A stretch of DNA of 64,000 nucleotides from Streptomyces sp. NK15101 (GCF_020400725.1 NZ_JAINVG010000008.1:62001-126000); one strand, 5' to 3'. Counted from the first letter of the stretch, positions 37,608 to 46,611 are shown. Program-made: numbers and translations. The notes: generated by a model not told the origin, from the sequence alone.

Positions 37608-38837
37608 ATGACGACTGAACTGCGGGTTCTCGACCCGTCGGAGTGGGATCGCTGGTACGGGGTGCTGGAACTCGCGTTCGGGGGTGTGGCCCTGGCGCCT
37701 GAGGAGCGGGAGCTGTATCGCGATCTGACCGAGTTCGGCCGTTCCATCGGCGCCTGGGACGGCGACCTGTGCGTGGGCACGGCGGGGGCGTTCACGTTCC
37801 GGCTGACGGTGCCGGGCGGGGCGTCGGTCCCGGCGGCCGGGGTGACGATGGTGAGCGTGGCCGGGACGCACCGGCGGCGCGGGATCCTGACCTCGATGAT
37901 GCGGCGGCAGCTGGACGACGTACGGGGCTGGGGCGAGCCGCTGGCGGTCCTGACGGCCTCCGAGGCGGAGATCTACGGCCGCTTCGGCTACGGCGCGGCG
38001 ACGTACACGACGCACGCGACCATCGACAAGGGCCGGGTGCGGCTGACCGTGCCGGAGGGCACGGACGACGTGACGCTCCGGGTGACGACCCCGGCGGAGG
38101 CCCTTGAGGCGACCGAGGCGGTGTACGCGAAGCTGGTCCCCGGCCGGCCCGGGATGCTGGCGCGACGGCCCGGCTGGGAGCGGCAGGCGCTGCTCGACCC
38201 GCCGGGCGAGCGGGCGGGCGCCTCGCCGCGGCTGTGCGTGCTCGCCGAGCGGGACGGCGAGGTCGTCGGGTACGCGCACTACGCGATCAAGCCGGACTGG
38301 TCCTTCGCCGGTGCCGACGGTTCCGTCTCGGTGCACCAGCTGGCCGGGCTCGCCCCGGTCGTGGAGGCGGCGCTGTGGCGCTACCTGTGTTCGGTGGACC
38401 TGACCACGAAGGTGAACGTCCACAGCCGGCCGGTGGACGACGCCTGGCAGCACCTGGTCACGGAGGTGCGGCGCTGCGAGCCGACGCTGCGGGAGGGGCT
38501 GTTCCTGCGGCTCGTGGAGGTGGGCGCGGCGCTCGAGGCCCGGACGTACCAGACGCCGGTGGACGTGGTGTTCGAGGTCGAGGACGCGTTCTGCCCCTGG
38601 AACGAGGGGCGGTGGCGGTTGACGGGCGACGCGAAGGGGGCCGGCTGCGTACGGACCTCCGATCCCGCGGATCTCGCGCTGTCCGTGCGGGAGTTGGGGG
38701 CCGCTTATCTGGGCGGGACCTCGCTGGTGTCGTTGGCCTCGGCCGGGCGGGTGCGGGAGCTGCGCGAGGGGGCGCTCGTCGAGGCGTCGGTGGCCTTCGG
38801 GTCGCCCGTCGCTCCGTGGCTGCCGCACGGGTTCTAG
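37608..38837 (+). CDS. Eis-family GNAT N-acetyltransferase
   Basis: A 409-residue protein of the Eis type: N-terminal GNAT with the acetyl-CoA loop THRRRGILTSMMRRQL (near 86-101), a second degenerate GNAT region, and a C-terminal sterol-carrier-like domain. The chain ends PWLPHGF; in Eis the terminal Phe carboxylate acts in catalysis, and that residue is kept. Mycobacterial Eis acetylates amines of aminoglycosides and proteins. The substrate here is unknown and it is not evidence of resistance by itself. It is convergent with the nei gene, 49 bases apart. Confidence 0.9.
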   Translation: MTTELRVLDPSEWDRWYGVLELAFGGVALAPEERELYRDLTEFGRSIGAWDGDLCVGTAGAFTFRLTVPGGASVPAAGVTMVSVAGTHRRRGILTSMMRRQLDDVRGWGEPLAVLTASEAEIYGRFGYGAATYTTHATIDKGRVRLTVPEGTDDVTLRVTTPAEALEATEAVYAKLVPGRPGMLARRPGWERQALLDPPGERAGASPRLCVLAERDGEVVGYAHYAIKPDWSFAGADGSVSVHQLAGLAPVVEAALWRYLCSVDLTTKVNVHSRPVDDAWQHLVTEVRRCEPTLREGLFLRLVEVGAALEARTYQTPVDVVFEVEDAFCPWNEGRWRLTGDAKGAGCVRTSDPADLALSVRELGAAYLGGTSLVSLASAGRVRELREGALVEASVAFGSPVAPWLPHGF

Positions 38838-38886
38838 GAGCGCGGGTGCCGGGGACGGGCGCAACGCGGCGGACGGTCGCCCACGA

Positions 38887-39696
38887 CTAGGTCCGCTGGC
38901 AGCCCGGGCACCAGAAGAGGTTGCGGGCGGCCAGGTCCGCCGTGCGGATCCCGGCCCCGCAGACGTGGCACGGCAGGTTCGCGCGGCGATAGACGTAGAC
39001 CTCGCCGCCGTGGTCGTCCACGCGGGGCGGGCGGCCCATGGCCTCGGGGGTGTGCTCGGGGCGGACCGTGTCGATGCGGTTCAGGCGGACGCCCTCGCGC
39101 ATCAGCATCGCGAGGTCGGTCCAGAGGGCGTTCCACTCGTCCGCGGTGAGGTCCTTGCCCGCGCGGTACGGGTCGATGCCGTGCCGGAAGAGGACCTCGG
39201 CGCGGTAGACGTTGCCGACGCCCGCGATGACCTTCTGGTCCATGAGGAGGGCGGCGATCGTCGTCCGGGACCTGGAGACGCGGCGCCACGCCTTCTCCGG
39301 GTCGTCCTCCGGGCGGAGCGGGTCCGGGCCGAGCCGGTCGTGTATCGCCCGCTTCTCGGCGTCCGTGATCAGCGCGCAGGTGGTGGGGCCGCGCAGGTCG
39401 ACGTACCCGCTCTCGTCGGCGATGCGCAGGCGGACCGTGTCCGCGGGCGGCGGGGCCGGGGCGTCGCCGAAGTTCACCTTGCCGAAGAGGCCCAGGTGGA
39501 TGTGGATCCACTCCTCGCCGGGGAAGCCCAGGAAGAGGTGCTTCCCGTGGGCTTCCGCGGTCTCCAGGACGGTGCCGTCGAGCAGGGCCGCCGAGTCGGC
39601 GAACTTGCCCTGCGGACTGGAGACGCGCACGGGCCGGCCGCCGAACCGCTCGCGGTGGTCGGCGGCCAGCCGGTGGATGGTGTGCCCTTCGGGCAT
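38887..39696 (-). CDS. nei: Fpg/Nei family DNA glycosylase (Nei2-like)
   Basis: A 269-residue base-excision repair glycosylase/AP lyase. It begins MPEGHTIHRLA (Pro2 nucleophile, Glu3 as in Nei rather than Fpg MPELPEVE), has the H2TH helix region (LLMDQKVIAGVGNVYRAEVLF) and a C-terminal zinc finger CHVCGAG...CPGCQ. It removes oxidised pyrimidines. Its ATG overlaps the rpiB stop by one base (TGATG), so the two are coupled, the same pair as nei2-rpiB in M. tuberculosis. Confidence 0.93.
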   Translation of the reverse strand: MPEGHTIHRLAADHRERFGGRPVRVSSPQGKFADSAALLDGTVLETAEAHGKHLFLGFPGEEWIHIHLGLFGKVNFGDAPAPPPADTVRLRIADESGYVDLRGPTTCALITDAEKRAIHDRLGPDPLRPEDDPEKAWRRVSRSRTTIAALLMDQKVIAGVGNVYRAEVLFRHGIDPYRAGKDLTADEWNALWTDLAMLMREGVRLNRIDTVRPEHTPEAMGRPPRVDDHGGEVYVYRRANLPCHVCGAGIRTADLAARNLFWCPGCQRT

Positions 39697-40190
39697 CAGG
39701 CGGTCGGCTCCTGCGGGTGGTGCGCCGGGATCGGGGGGAGCTCGCCGGTGTTCTCGTACGCGGTGAGCATGTCGATCCGGCGGGTGTGACGCTCGTCACC
39801 GGAGTACGGCGTGTTCAGGAAGATCTCGACGAACTTGGTCGCCTCTTCCCGGGTGTGCATCCGGCCGCCGACGGAGATCACGTTGGCGTTGTTGTGCTCG
39901 CGGCCGAGGGCGGCGGTCTGCTCGCTCCAGGCGAGGGCCGCGCGCACCCCCTTCACCTTGTTCGCGGCGATCTGCTCGCCGTTGCCGGAGCCGCCGATGA
40001 CGATGCCGAGGCTGTCCGGGTCCGCGGCCGTCTTCTCGGCGGCGCGCAGGCAGAACGGCGGGTAGTCGTCGAGGGCGTCGTAGATGTGGGGACCGCAGTC
40101 GACGGGCTCGTGGCCGTGGGCCTTGAGCCACTCGACGAGGTGGTTCTTTAGTTCAAAGCCGGCGTGGTCGGAACCGATATAGACGCGCAT
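39696..40190 (-). CDS. rpiB: Ribose-5-phosphate isomerase B
   Basis: A 164-residue RpiB/LacAB isomerase interconverting ribose-5-P and ribulose-5-P in the pentose phosphate pathway. MRVYIGSDHAGFELK, DDYPPFC and GGSGNGEQIAANKVKGVRAAL are intact. The catalytic base position is Glu (GNGEQ), as in M. tuberculosis RpiB, rather than the Cys of E. coli. The C-terminus is longer than in E. coli, again like actinobacterial forms. It is translationally coupled to nei. Confidence 0.95.
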   Translation of the reverse strand: MRVYIGSDHAGFELKNHLVEWLKAHGHEPVDCGPHIYDALDDYPPFCLRAAEKTAADPDSLGIVIGGSGNGEQIAANKVKGVRAALAWSEQTAALGREHNNANVISVGGRMHTREEATKFVEIFLNTPYSGDERHTRRIDMLTAYENTGELPPIPAHHPQEPTA

Positions 40191-40386
40191 GATGCCGAGT
40201 GTGGCACGCCAGGGCCCGGGTATCAGGCAGCGGGGTCGGGACCTTCACCCGACCTGGTACGGACCTTCGACTCTCGCGAGGTCGCCCGTACAACGATCCG
40301 GAATGAGGTCTTCCGATCACCCCTGCTCACGGGGTTCAATGCTTGGGCTCGCGATCCGAGCACCCCCCACACACGAGGAAGCGTCG

Positions 40387-41838
40387 ATGAACACGCAACC
40401 GACCCTGACGAAGGACGGCCAGGAGACCGGCACCACCGGCGGCTCGCAGTCCTCCGACGGCCTCAAGGCCGGGCTCAAGAACCGACACCTGTCGATGATC
40501 GCGATCGGCGGCGTGATCGGCGCCGGCCTCTTCGTCGGCTCCGGCTCCGGCATCGCCGCGGCGGGCCCCGCGATCCTCCTCTCGTACGCACTCGTCGGCG
40601 CCATGGTCGTCTTCGTGATGCGGATGCTGGGCGAGATGGCCGCCGCCCGGCCGTCCTCCGGTTCCTTCTCGGCCTACGCCGACCAGGCGCTCGGCCGCTG
40701 GGCCGGTTTCACGATCGGCTGGCTGTACTGGTTCTTCTGGGTCGTCGTCCTCGCCGTCGAGGCGACCGCGGGCGCCAAGATCCTGGAGAGCTGGATCCCG
40801 GCCGTACCGCAGTGGGGCTGGGCGCTCATCGTGATGGTGGTGCTGACCGCGACCAACCTGGGCTCCGTCGCCTCGTACGGCGAGTTCGAGTTCTGGTTCG
40901 CCGGCATCAAGGTCGTCGCCATCGCCGCCTTCGTCGTCATCGGCCTGCTCGCCGTCTTCGGCGTGCTGCCCGGCTCGGACAACCCGGGCGCCGGCTTCGC
41001 GCACCTCACGGACAGCGGGGGCTTCTTCCCGATGGGCGCGGGCGCGATCCTCACCGGTGTGCTCATGGTCGTCTTCTCGTTCATGGGCAGCGAGATCGTC
41101 ACCCTGGCCGCCGGCGAGTCCGAGGACCCGCAGAAGGCGGTCACCAAGGCCACCAACAGCGTGATCTGGCGGATCGGCGTCTTCTACCTGGGCTCGATCT
41201 TCGTGGTCCTGACGCTGCTGCCGTGGAACGACAAGTCGATCGTCGAGAAGGGCTCGTACGTCGCCGCCCTCGACTCCATCGGCATCCCGCACGCCGGCCA
41301 GATCATGAACGTGATCGTCCTGACGGCCGTCCTGTCCTGCCTGAACTCGGGCCTCTACACGGCCTCCCGCATGGCCTTCTCGCTCGGCCGGCGCGGTGAC
41401 GCGCCCAAGGCCTTCGCGAAGACCAACGCGCGGGGCGTGCCGACGGCCGCCATCCTCGGCTCGGTCGTCTTCGGCTTCGTCGCGGTCTTCTTCAACTACA
41501 AGTGGCCGGACACCGTCTTCGCCTTCCTGCTGAACTCCTCCGGCGCCGTCGCGCTCTTCGTCTGGCTGGTCATCTGCGTGACCCAGCTGCGGATGCGCGG
41601 GATCATCCTGCGGGAGTCGCCGGAGAAGCTGGTCGTGCGGATGTGGCTCTTCCCGTACCTGACCTGGGCGACCATCGCCATGATCGTCGCCGTCCTCGGC
41701 TACATGGTCGTCGACGGCGGCAGCAACCGCGAGCAGGTCGTGCTGTCCCTGCTCGTGGCCGCCCTCGTGATGGCGATCTCGCTGGTCCGCCAGAAGCTCG
41801 GCAAGCACGCCGACGCCGAGGAGCTCGAGCGCGTGTAG
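40387..41838 (+). CDS. Amino-acid permease (APC superfamily), first of three
   Basis: A 483-residue, 12-helix amino-acid/H+ symporter of the GABA/Phe/Pro permease group. The first helix has GGVIGAGLFVGSGSGIAAAGP, the substrate/backbone-binding signature, and GEFEFWFAGIKVVAI marks helix 6. Start ATG (MNTQPTLTK) after GAGGAAGCGTCG; the frame is open upstream but not family-like. It is highly similar to the two permeases downstream. The substrate cannot be told from the sequence. It is divergent from rpiB across 196 bases. Confidence 0.92.
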   Translation: MNTQPTLTKDGQETGTTGGSQSSDGLKAGLKNRHLSMIAIGGVIGAGLFVGSGSGIAAAGPAILLSYALVGAMVVFVMRMLGEMAAARPSSGSFSAYADQALGRWAGFTIGWLYWFFWVVVLAVEATAGAKILESWIPAVPQWGWALIVMVVLTATNLGSVASYGEFEFWFAGIKVVAIAAFVVIGLLAVFGVLPGSDNPGAGFAHLTDSGGFFPMGAGAILTGVLMVVFSFMGSEIVTLAAGESEDPQKAVTKATNSVIWRIGVFYLGSIFVVLTLLPWNDKSIVEKGSYVAALDSIGIPHAGQIMNVIVLTAVLSCLNSGLYTASRMAFSLGRRGDAPKAFAKTNARGVPTAAILGSVVFGFVAVFFNYKWPDTVFAFLLNSSGAVALFVWLVICVTQLRMRGIILRESPEKLVVRMWLFPYLTWATIAMIVAVLGYMVVDGGSNREQVVLSLLVAALVMAISLVRQKLGKHADAEELERV

Positions 41839-41845
41839 CCCCCGG

Positions 41846-41898
41846 GCGCACGCGAAGGGCCCTGCCGCTCCCCGAGCGGCAGGGCCCTTCGCGTGCGC
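41846..41898. terminator. Bidirectional terminator between permease and bioY
   Basis: A perfect 25-bp stem (arms GCGCACGCGAAGGGCC... and complement) with a CCC loop, between two convergent genes. It is the longest hairpin in the window. Confidence 0.93.
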
Positions 41899-41915
41899 GC
41901 GGACGTCCGGGCGGC

Positions 41916-42509
41916 TCAGCCCTTGCGGCCGACGAGCTTCCAGGCGGAGGGCAGGAGGCCCATGGCGAGCGCGGCCTTGAGCGCGTCGCCGACGAGGAAC
42001 GGGACGAGGCCGGCGGCGACGGCCTGGCCGAGGGTCATGCCGGTGGCGAGGGCCAGGTACGGCACGCCGACCGCGTAGATGATCGCGGAGCCCAGCACCA
42101 TGGCGCCGGCCGTGCGGAGCACGGAGCGGTCGGCGCCGCGGCGGGCGAGGGCGCCGACGACGGTCGAGGCGAGGAGCATGCCGAGGACGTAGCCGAAGGA
42201 GGGCATGCCGTAGCCGGAGGTGGCCTGCGCGAACCACGGGACGCCCGCCATGCCCGCGACCGCGTACAGGGCGAGGGCGAGGAAGCCGCGGCGGGCGCCG
42301 AGCGCGGTGCCGACGAGCAGGGCGGCGAAGGTCTGGCCGGAGACCGGGACCGGGGAGCCGGGGACCGGGACCGAGAGCTGTGCGGCGAGGCCGGTGAGGG
42401 CGGCGCCCCCGACGACCAGGGCGATGTCGCGGGCGCGGCTCGACGGGACGAGGTCGGCTAGGACGGTGCCCGCCCGGAGGGTGCGGACGGGGGCGGCGGC
42501 GGTGCTCAT
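41916..42509 (-). CDS. bioY: Biotin transporter S component BioY
   Basis: A 197-residue membrane protein with six helices. The BioY signature PVPVSGQTFAALLVGTALGARRG and GYGMPSFGYVLGM are present. BioY is the biotin-binding part of an ECF transporter. No bioM or bioN gene is beside it, so it either uses a shared or distant energising module or works alone. GGAG lies five bases before the ATG. It shares a 253-base divergent region with the second permease. Confidence 0.92.
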   Translation of the reverse strand: MSTAAAPVRTLRAGTVLADLVPSSRARDIALVVGGAALTGLAAQLSVPVPGSPVPVSGQTFAALLVGTALGARRGFLALALYAVAGMAGVPWFAQATSGYGMPSFGYVLGMLLASTVVGALARRGADRSVLRTAGAMVLGSAIIYAVGVPYLALATGMTLGQAVAAGLVPFLVGDALKAALAMGLLPSAWKLVGRKG

Positions 42510-42556
42510 CGGTACTCCGCGGGGTGAGGGTGGGAGGGACAGGTTGACGGTATGCC

Positions 42557-42644
42557 AGGTGTGAACGGCCGATCACCGTCAGCCGCCGACAAAGCGGCGG
42601 TCGAGCGCTTCGTGGAGAACGAACAAAGCTCGTCGTTCACACCT
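42557..42644. promoter_or_regulatory. Distant inverted repeat between bioY and permease 2
   Basis: AGGTGTGAAC (42557-42566) and GTTCACACCT (42635-42644) are perfect 10-base inverted arms separated by 68 bases in the divergent control region. Between them GAACGA-N10-TCGTTC is a second inverted pair partly sharing the right arm. They could be paired sites for a dimeric repressor that loops DNA, controlling bioY, the permease or both. Confidence 0.5.
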
Positions 42645-42762
42645 CGCGCCACGTGACGCTTCTCACTGGGAACTCCGGTAGGGAGGTCCCTTTTGCGCCA
42701 GGGGATGTTCACTGGAGAGACTGTGGAGTCTCCATAAACCGCCAGAGAGCACGAGCCGCCAC

Positions 42763-44145
42763 ATGCACGACCCCCTCGCTCCCGAACCGGAGCCCCTCTC
42801 CCACGGACTGAAGCAGCGTCACCTGACGATGCTGGGGCTCGGCGGCGTGATCGGCGCCGGCCTCTTCGTCGGCTCGGGCGCCGGCATCGCCGTCGCCGGG
42901 CCCGGCATCGTGGTCTCGTATCTGATCGCCGGCGCGCTCGCGATGCTGGTGATGCGGATGCTCGGCGAGATGTCGGCGGCGATGCCCGCCTCGGGCGCGT
43001 TCTCGGTGCACGCGGAGCGGGCGCTCGGCCGCTGGGCCGGCTTCTCGGTGGGCTGGCTGTACTGGTTCCTGCTCGTCGTGGTCCTCGCCGTGGAGGCGAC
43101 GGGCGCGGCGCGGATCGCGCACGGCTGGGTGCCGGGGGTGCCGCAGTGGGGCTGGGTGCTGGTCTTCATGACCGTGTTCACCCTGGCCAACCTGGCGGCG
43201 GTGAAGAACTTCGGCGAGTTCGAGTTCTGGTTCGCGGCGCTCAAGGTCGGCGCGATCGTCCTCTTCCTGGTGCTCGGCGTGCTCGCGATCGCGGGCCTGC
43301 TGCCCGACACCGACCCGGTGGGGCTCGTGAACCTGACCGGGCAGGGCGGGTTCCTGCCGAACGGCTGGTCGGGGGTGGTCTCCGGGGTCCTGGCGGTCGT
43401 CTTCGCCTTCGGCGGCCTGGAGGTCGTCACCATCGCGGCGGCCGAGTCCGACGACCCGGCGCGGAACGTGGCGCGTGCGGTGCGCAGCGCCGTCTGGCGG
43501 ATCCTCTTCTTCTACGTGGGCTCGATGCTGGTCATCGTGACGCTGCTGCCGTGGACCTCGATGCGGCCGGGCGAGTCCCCGTACGTGGCGGTCCTGGACG
43601 TGATCGGGGTGCCGGGGGCCGGGCAGATCATGAACGTCGTGGTGTTCGTGGCGCTGCTCTCGGCGCTCAACGCGAACCTGTACGGCTCGTCCCGGATGGC
43701 GTTCTCGCTCGCGGAGCGCGGGGAGGCGCCCAGGGGGCTCCTGAAGGTCTCGCGCGGCAACGTGCCGCGCCGGGCGGTGCTCGCGTCGGTGGCCTTCGGC
43801 TTCGTCTCCGTACTGCTCAATCTCAAGTGGCCCGATTCCGTCTTCCTCTACATGCTCAACGCCGTCGGCGCGGTGCTGCTCTTCGTCTGGGCGCTGATCG
43901 CGGTCTCACAGCTGCGGCTGCGGCGGCGGATCGAGCGGGAGGCGCCGGAGACGCTGAGCCTGCGGATGTGGGGCTTCCCGTGGCTGACCTGGACGGCGCT
44001 CGCCGCGATGGGCGCGGTGCTCGTCCTGATGCTGAACGACGACGGGGCGCGGCCGCAGGTGCTGTGGTCGGCGGGGGCGACCGGGGTCGTGCTCCTCGTG
44101 GCGTGGGCGCGGGAACTGCGCACTCCCCCAACAAAGCGGAGCTGA
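42763..44145 (+). CDS. Amino-acid permease (APC superfamily), second of three
   Basis: A 460-residue, 12-helix permease with LGGVIGAGLFVGSGAGIAVAGP in helix 1 and NFGEFEFWFAALKVGAI in helix 6. It lacks the longer N-terminal extension of the first permease. Internal sequence is nearly superposable on its two neighbours, so the three arose by tandem duplication. GAGAG lies before the ATG, 13 or more bases away, so the start is moderately certain. Confidence 0.92.
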   Translation: MHDPLAPEPEPLSHGLKQRHLTMLGLGGVIGAGLFVGSGAGIAVAGPGIVVSYLIAGALAMLVMRMLGEMSAAMPASGAFSVHAERALGRWAGFSVGWLYWFLLVVVLAVEATGAARIAHGWVPGVPQWGWVLVFMTVFTLANLAAVKNFGEFEFWFAALKVGAIVLFLVLGVLAIAGLLPDTDPVGLVNLTGQGGFLPNGWSGVVSGVLAVVFAFGGLEVVTIAAAESDDPARNVARAVRSAVWRILFFYVGSMLVIVTLLPWTSMRPGESPYVAVLDVIGVPGAGQIMNVVVFVALLSALNANLYGSSRMAFSLAERGEAPRGLLKVSRGNVPRRAVLASVAFGFVSVLLNLKWPDSVFLYMLNAVGAVLLFVWALIAVSQLRLRRRIEREAPETLSLRMWGFPWLTWTALAAMGAVLVLMLNDDGARPQVLWSAGATGVVLLVAWARELRTPPTKRS

Positions 44146-44146
44146 T

Positions 44147-44165
44147 CCTTCACAATGTGTGAAGG
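44147..44165. promoter_or_regulatory. Palindromic operator upstream of permease 3
   Basis: CCTTCACA-ATG-TGTGAAGG is a perfect dyad (8-base arms, 3-base centre), directly after the permease 2 stop. It sits about 10 bases before TATAGC (44175-44180), a likely -10, so it covers the -35 region of permease 3. The arms are too AT-rich for a good terminator. The half-site TGTGAA also occurs in the arms upstream of permease 2. Confidence 0.6.
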
Positions 44166-44260
44166 TCGTGCCCGTATAGCGGACGCCTGTTCCCTCTGAA
44201 CGGTGCGCCCGCCCAGACTGTGGACCCCTCCCCGTCTCAGCCAATGAACAGGGCTCGCTC

Positions 44261-45673
44261 ATGTCTCGGACCACCGCGCCCGCGCCGGCCGACCGCAAGG
44301 ACGGCGCGACCGCACCTGCCGACGGCCTCTCGCACGGCCTCAAGCAGCGCCACCTCTCGATGATCGCCCTCGGCGGCGTCATCGGCGCCGGGCTCTTCGT
44401 CGGCTCCGGCGCGGGCATCGCCGCCGCCGGGCCCTCGATCGTCATCGCCTACGCGATCTCCGGCGTGCTCGTCATGCTGGTGATGCGGATGCTCGGCGAG
44501 ATGTCGGCCGCGAACCCGGCCTCCGGCTCCTTCTCCGTCCACGCCGAGCGCGCCTTCGGCTCGTGGGCGGGCTTCACCTCGGGCTGGGCCTTCTGGTTCC
44601 TGCTCTGCGTCGCCGTCGGCCTGGAGGGCATCGGCGCCGCGAAGATCATGACGGGCTGGTTCCCCGGCAGTCCCGAGTGGGCCTGGGTCGCGCTCTTCAT
44701 GGTGGTCTTCTGCGTCACCAACCTGGCGGCGGTGAAGAACTTCGGCGAGTTCGAGTTCTGGTTCGCGGCGCTGAAGGTCGGCGCCATCGTCCTCTTCCTC
44801 GGCATCGGCGTCCTCGCGATCGTGGGCGTCCTGCCCGGCACGGACGCCCCCGGCACCGCGAACCTCACCGGCGAAGGCGGCTTCTTCCCGCACGGCTCCG
44901 AGGGCCTGATCGTGGGTCTGCTGGCCTCCGTCTTCGCATACGGCGGGCTGGAGACGGTCACCATCGCGGCGGCCGAGTCGGAGCACCCGGTGCAGGGCGT
45001 CGCCAAGGCCGTCCGTACGGCGATGTGGCGGATCGCGCTCTTCTACATCGGCTCCATGGCGGTCATCGTCACCCTCGTCCCGTGGGGCGACGAGGCGGTC
45101 GTCGAGAAGGGGCCGTACGTCGCCGCCCTCGACCACCTGGGCATCCCGGCGGCCGGGCAGATCATGAACGTGGTCGTGCTCGTCGCCCTGCTCTCGGCGA
45201 TGAACGCCAACATCTACGGCGCCTCCCGGATGGCCGGCTCGCTGGTCGCGCGCGGCCAGGGCCCGAAGGCGCTCGGCCGCACCTTCGGCGGCGTCCCGCG
45301 CCCGGCCGTGCTCGTCTCCTCCGTCTTCGGCTTCGGCTGCGTGCTGCTGAGCTACTGGCGGCCGAACGACATCTTCATCTGGCTGCTCAACACCATCGGC
45401 GCGATCATCCTGGTCGTCTGGTTCTTCATCGCCGCCTCCCAGCTGGTGCTGCGCCGCCGCACCGAGCGCACGGAGCCGGAGAAGCTGGTCGTGCGGATGT
45501 GGGCCTTCCCGGTGCTGACCTGGGTGGCGCTGGCCGGCATGGCGGCGGTCTTCGTCCTGATGGCGCGCGAGGAGGGCACCCGTGTGCAGCTGTACTGGAC
45601 GGGCGGCCTGACGCTGCTGCTCGCCGTCGTCGGCTTCGTACGCCAGAAGGCGGCGGAGGACCGGGCCTCCTGA
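44261..45673 (+). CDS. Amino-acid permease (APC superfamily), third of three
   Basis: A 470-residue paralogue of the two preceding permeases, with GGVIGAGLFVGSGAGIAAAGP and FGEFEFWFAALKVGAIV. About 12 helices. It is preceded by its own promoter-like TATAGC and palindrome, so it seems separately regulated from permease 2. Substrate unassigned. A strong hairpin follows. Confidence 0.92.
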   Translation: MSRTTAPAPADRKDGATAPADGLSHGLKQRHLSMIALGGVIGAGLFVGSGAGIAAAGPSIVIAYAISGVLVMLVMRMLGEMSAANPASGSFSVHAERAFGSWAGFTSGWAFWFLLCVAVGLEGIGAAKIMTGWFPGSPEWAWVALFMVVFCVTNLAAVKNFGEFEFWFAALKVGAIVLFLGIGVLAIVGVLPGTDAPGTANLTGEGGFFPHGSEGLIVGLLASVFAYGGLETVTIAAAESEHPVQGVAKAVRTAMWRIALFYIGSMAVIVTLVPWGDEAVVEKGPYVAALDHLGIPAAGQIMNVVVLVALLSAMNANIYGASRMAGSLVARGQGPKALGRTFGGVPRPAVLVSSVFGFGCVLLSYWRPNDIFIWLLNTIGAIILVVWFFIAASQLVLRRRTERTEPEKLVVRMWAFPVLTWVALAGMAAVFVLMAREEGTRVQLYWTGGLTLLLAVVGFVRQKAAEDRAS

Positions 45674-45690
45674 GCCCCGCGCCTCCCCGC

Positions 45691-45729
45691 ACGAGACCCC
45701 CGGACCGCCGCTCGGTCCGGGGGTCTCGT
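45691..45729. terminator. Terminator of permease 3
   Basis: A perfect 17-bp stem (ACGAGACCCCCGGACCG and complement) with a CCGCT loop, 18 bases after the stop. Confidence 0.88.
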
Positions 45730-45809
45730 CATGTCCGGAGCACCCCGGCGGCACGGGCCCCGGACCGAGGGGTTGATCAACTCCATACGCATCTGCTGCT
45801 AGCCTGCAC

Positions 45810-45826
45810 TTGCATAGAGGTTGCAA
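45810..45826 (+). promoter_or_regulatory. Nur-box-like site in the sodF promoter
   Basis: TTGCA-N6-TTGCAA lies 25 bases before the sodF ATG, just downstream of a possible -10 (TAGCCT, 45800-45805). Nur, the nickel-responsive Fur-family regulator, represses Fe-SOD (sodF) in S. coelicolor through TTGCA-containing boxes (established). Placement over the transcription start fits repression; binding here is inferred. Confidence 0.6.
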
Positions 45827-45850
45827 TAAGCCGTCGAAGGGCTCGGGCAC

Positions 45851-46495
45851 ATGGCGATCTACACACTTCCGGAGCTGCCGTACGACTACGCGGCGCTGGA
45901 GCCGGTGATCAATCCGCAGATCATCGAGCTGCACCACGACAAGCACCACGCCGCGTACGTCAAGGGCGCGAACGACACCCTGGAGCAGCTGGCGGAGGCG
46001 CGCGACAAGGACCAGTGGGGTGCGGTCAACGGCCTGGAGAAGAACCTCGCCTTCCACCTCTCCGGGCACATCCTCCACTCCATCTACTGGAACAACATGG
46101 ACAGCCCGAAGAACGGGGGCGGCGGCGAACCGCTCGCCGCCGACGGCGTGGGCGAGCTCGCGGACGCGATCACCGAGTCCTTCGGCTCCTTCGCCAAGTT
46201 CAAGGCCCAGCTGACCAAGGCCTCCGCGACCACCCAGGGCTCCGGCTGGGGCGTCCTCGCGTACGAGCCGGTCAGCGGCCGGCTCATCGTCGAGCAGGTC
46301 TACGACCACCAGGGCAACGTCGGCCAGGGCTCCGTCCCGATCCTGGTCTTCGACGCCTGGGAGCACGCCTTCTACCTGCAGTACAAGAACCAGAAGGTCG
46401 ACTTCATCGAGGCCATGTGGCAGGTCGTCAACTGGCAGGACGTGCACCGCCGCTACCTGTCGGCGAAGGCCTCGGTGCCGCTGATCTCCTTCTGA
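45851..46495 (+). CDS. sodF: Iron (Fe/Mn-family) superoxide dismutase
   Basis: A 214-residue Fe/Mn-[21 protein letters not shown]. Metal ligands are His in [12 protein letters not shown], His in [11 protein letters not shown], and Asp/His in [12 protein letters not shown]. It converts superoxide to H2O2 and O2 in the cytoplasm. In Streptomyces this is the iron enzyme, made when nickel is scarce, opposite to the nickel enzyme SodN; the upstream Nur-like box supports that. GAAGGGCTCGGGCAC precedes the ATG. Confidence 0.94.
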   Translation: MAIYTLPELPYDYAALEPVINPQIIELHHDKHHAAYVKGANDTLEQLAEARDKDQWGAVNGLEKNLAFHLSGHILHSIYWNNMDSPKNGGGGEPLAADGVGELADAITESFGSFAKFKAQLTKASATTQGSGWGVLAYEPVSGRLIVEQVYDHQGNVGQGSVPILVFDAWEHAFYLQYKNQKVDFIEAMWQVVNWQDVHRRYLSAKASVPLISF

Positions 46496-46551
46496 CCCCC
46501 GGCTCCTGCTCGTGATCGTCTTCTCAACCTTCACCGGGCAGGCGGATGAAA

Positions 46552-46590
46552 GAAGAACCCCCGCGACGACAGGAGTCGCGGGGGTTCTTC
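46552..46590. terminator. Bidirectional terminator between sodF and the nitroreductase-like gene
   Basis: A perfect 16-bp stem (GAAGAACCCCCGCGAC and complement) with a 7-base loop, ending in TTCTTC; between convergent genes. Confidence 0.9.
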
Positions 46591-46611
46591 CGTACCGGGG
46601 CGGACCGGGGA

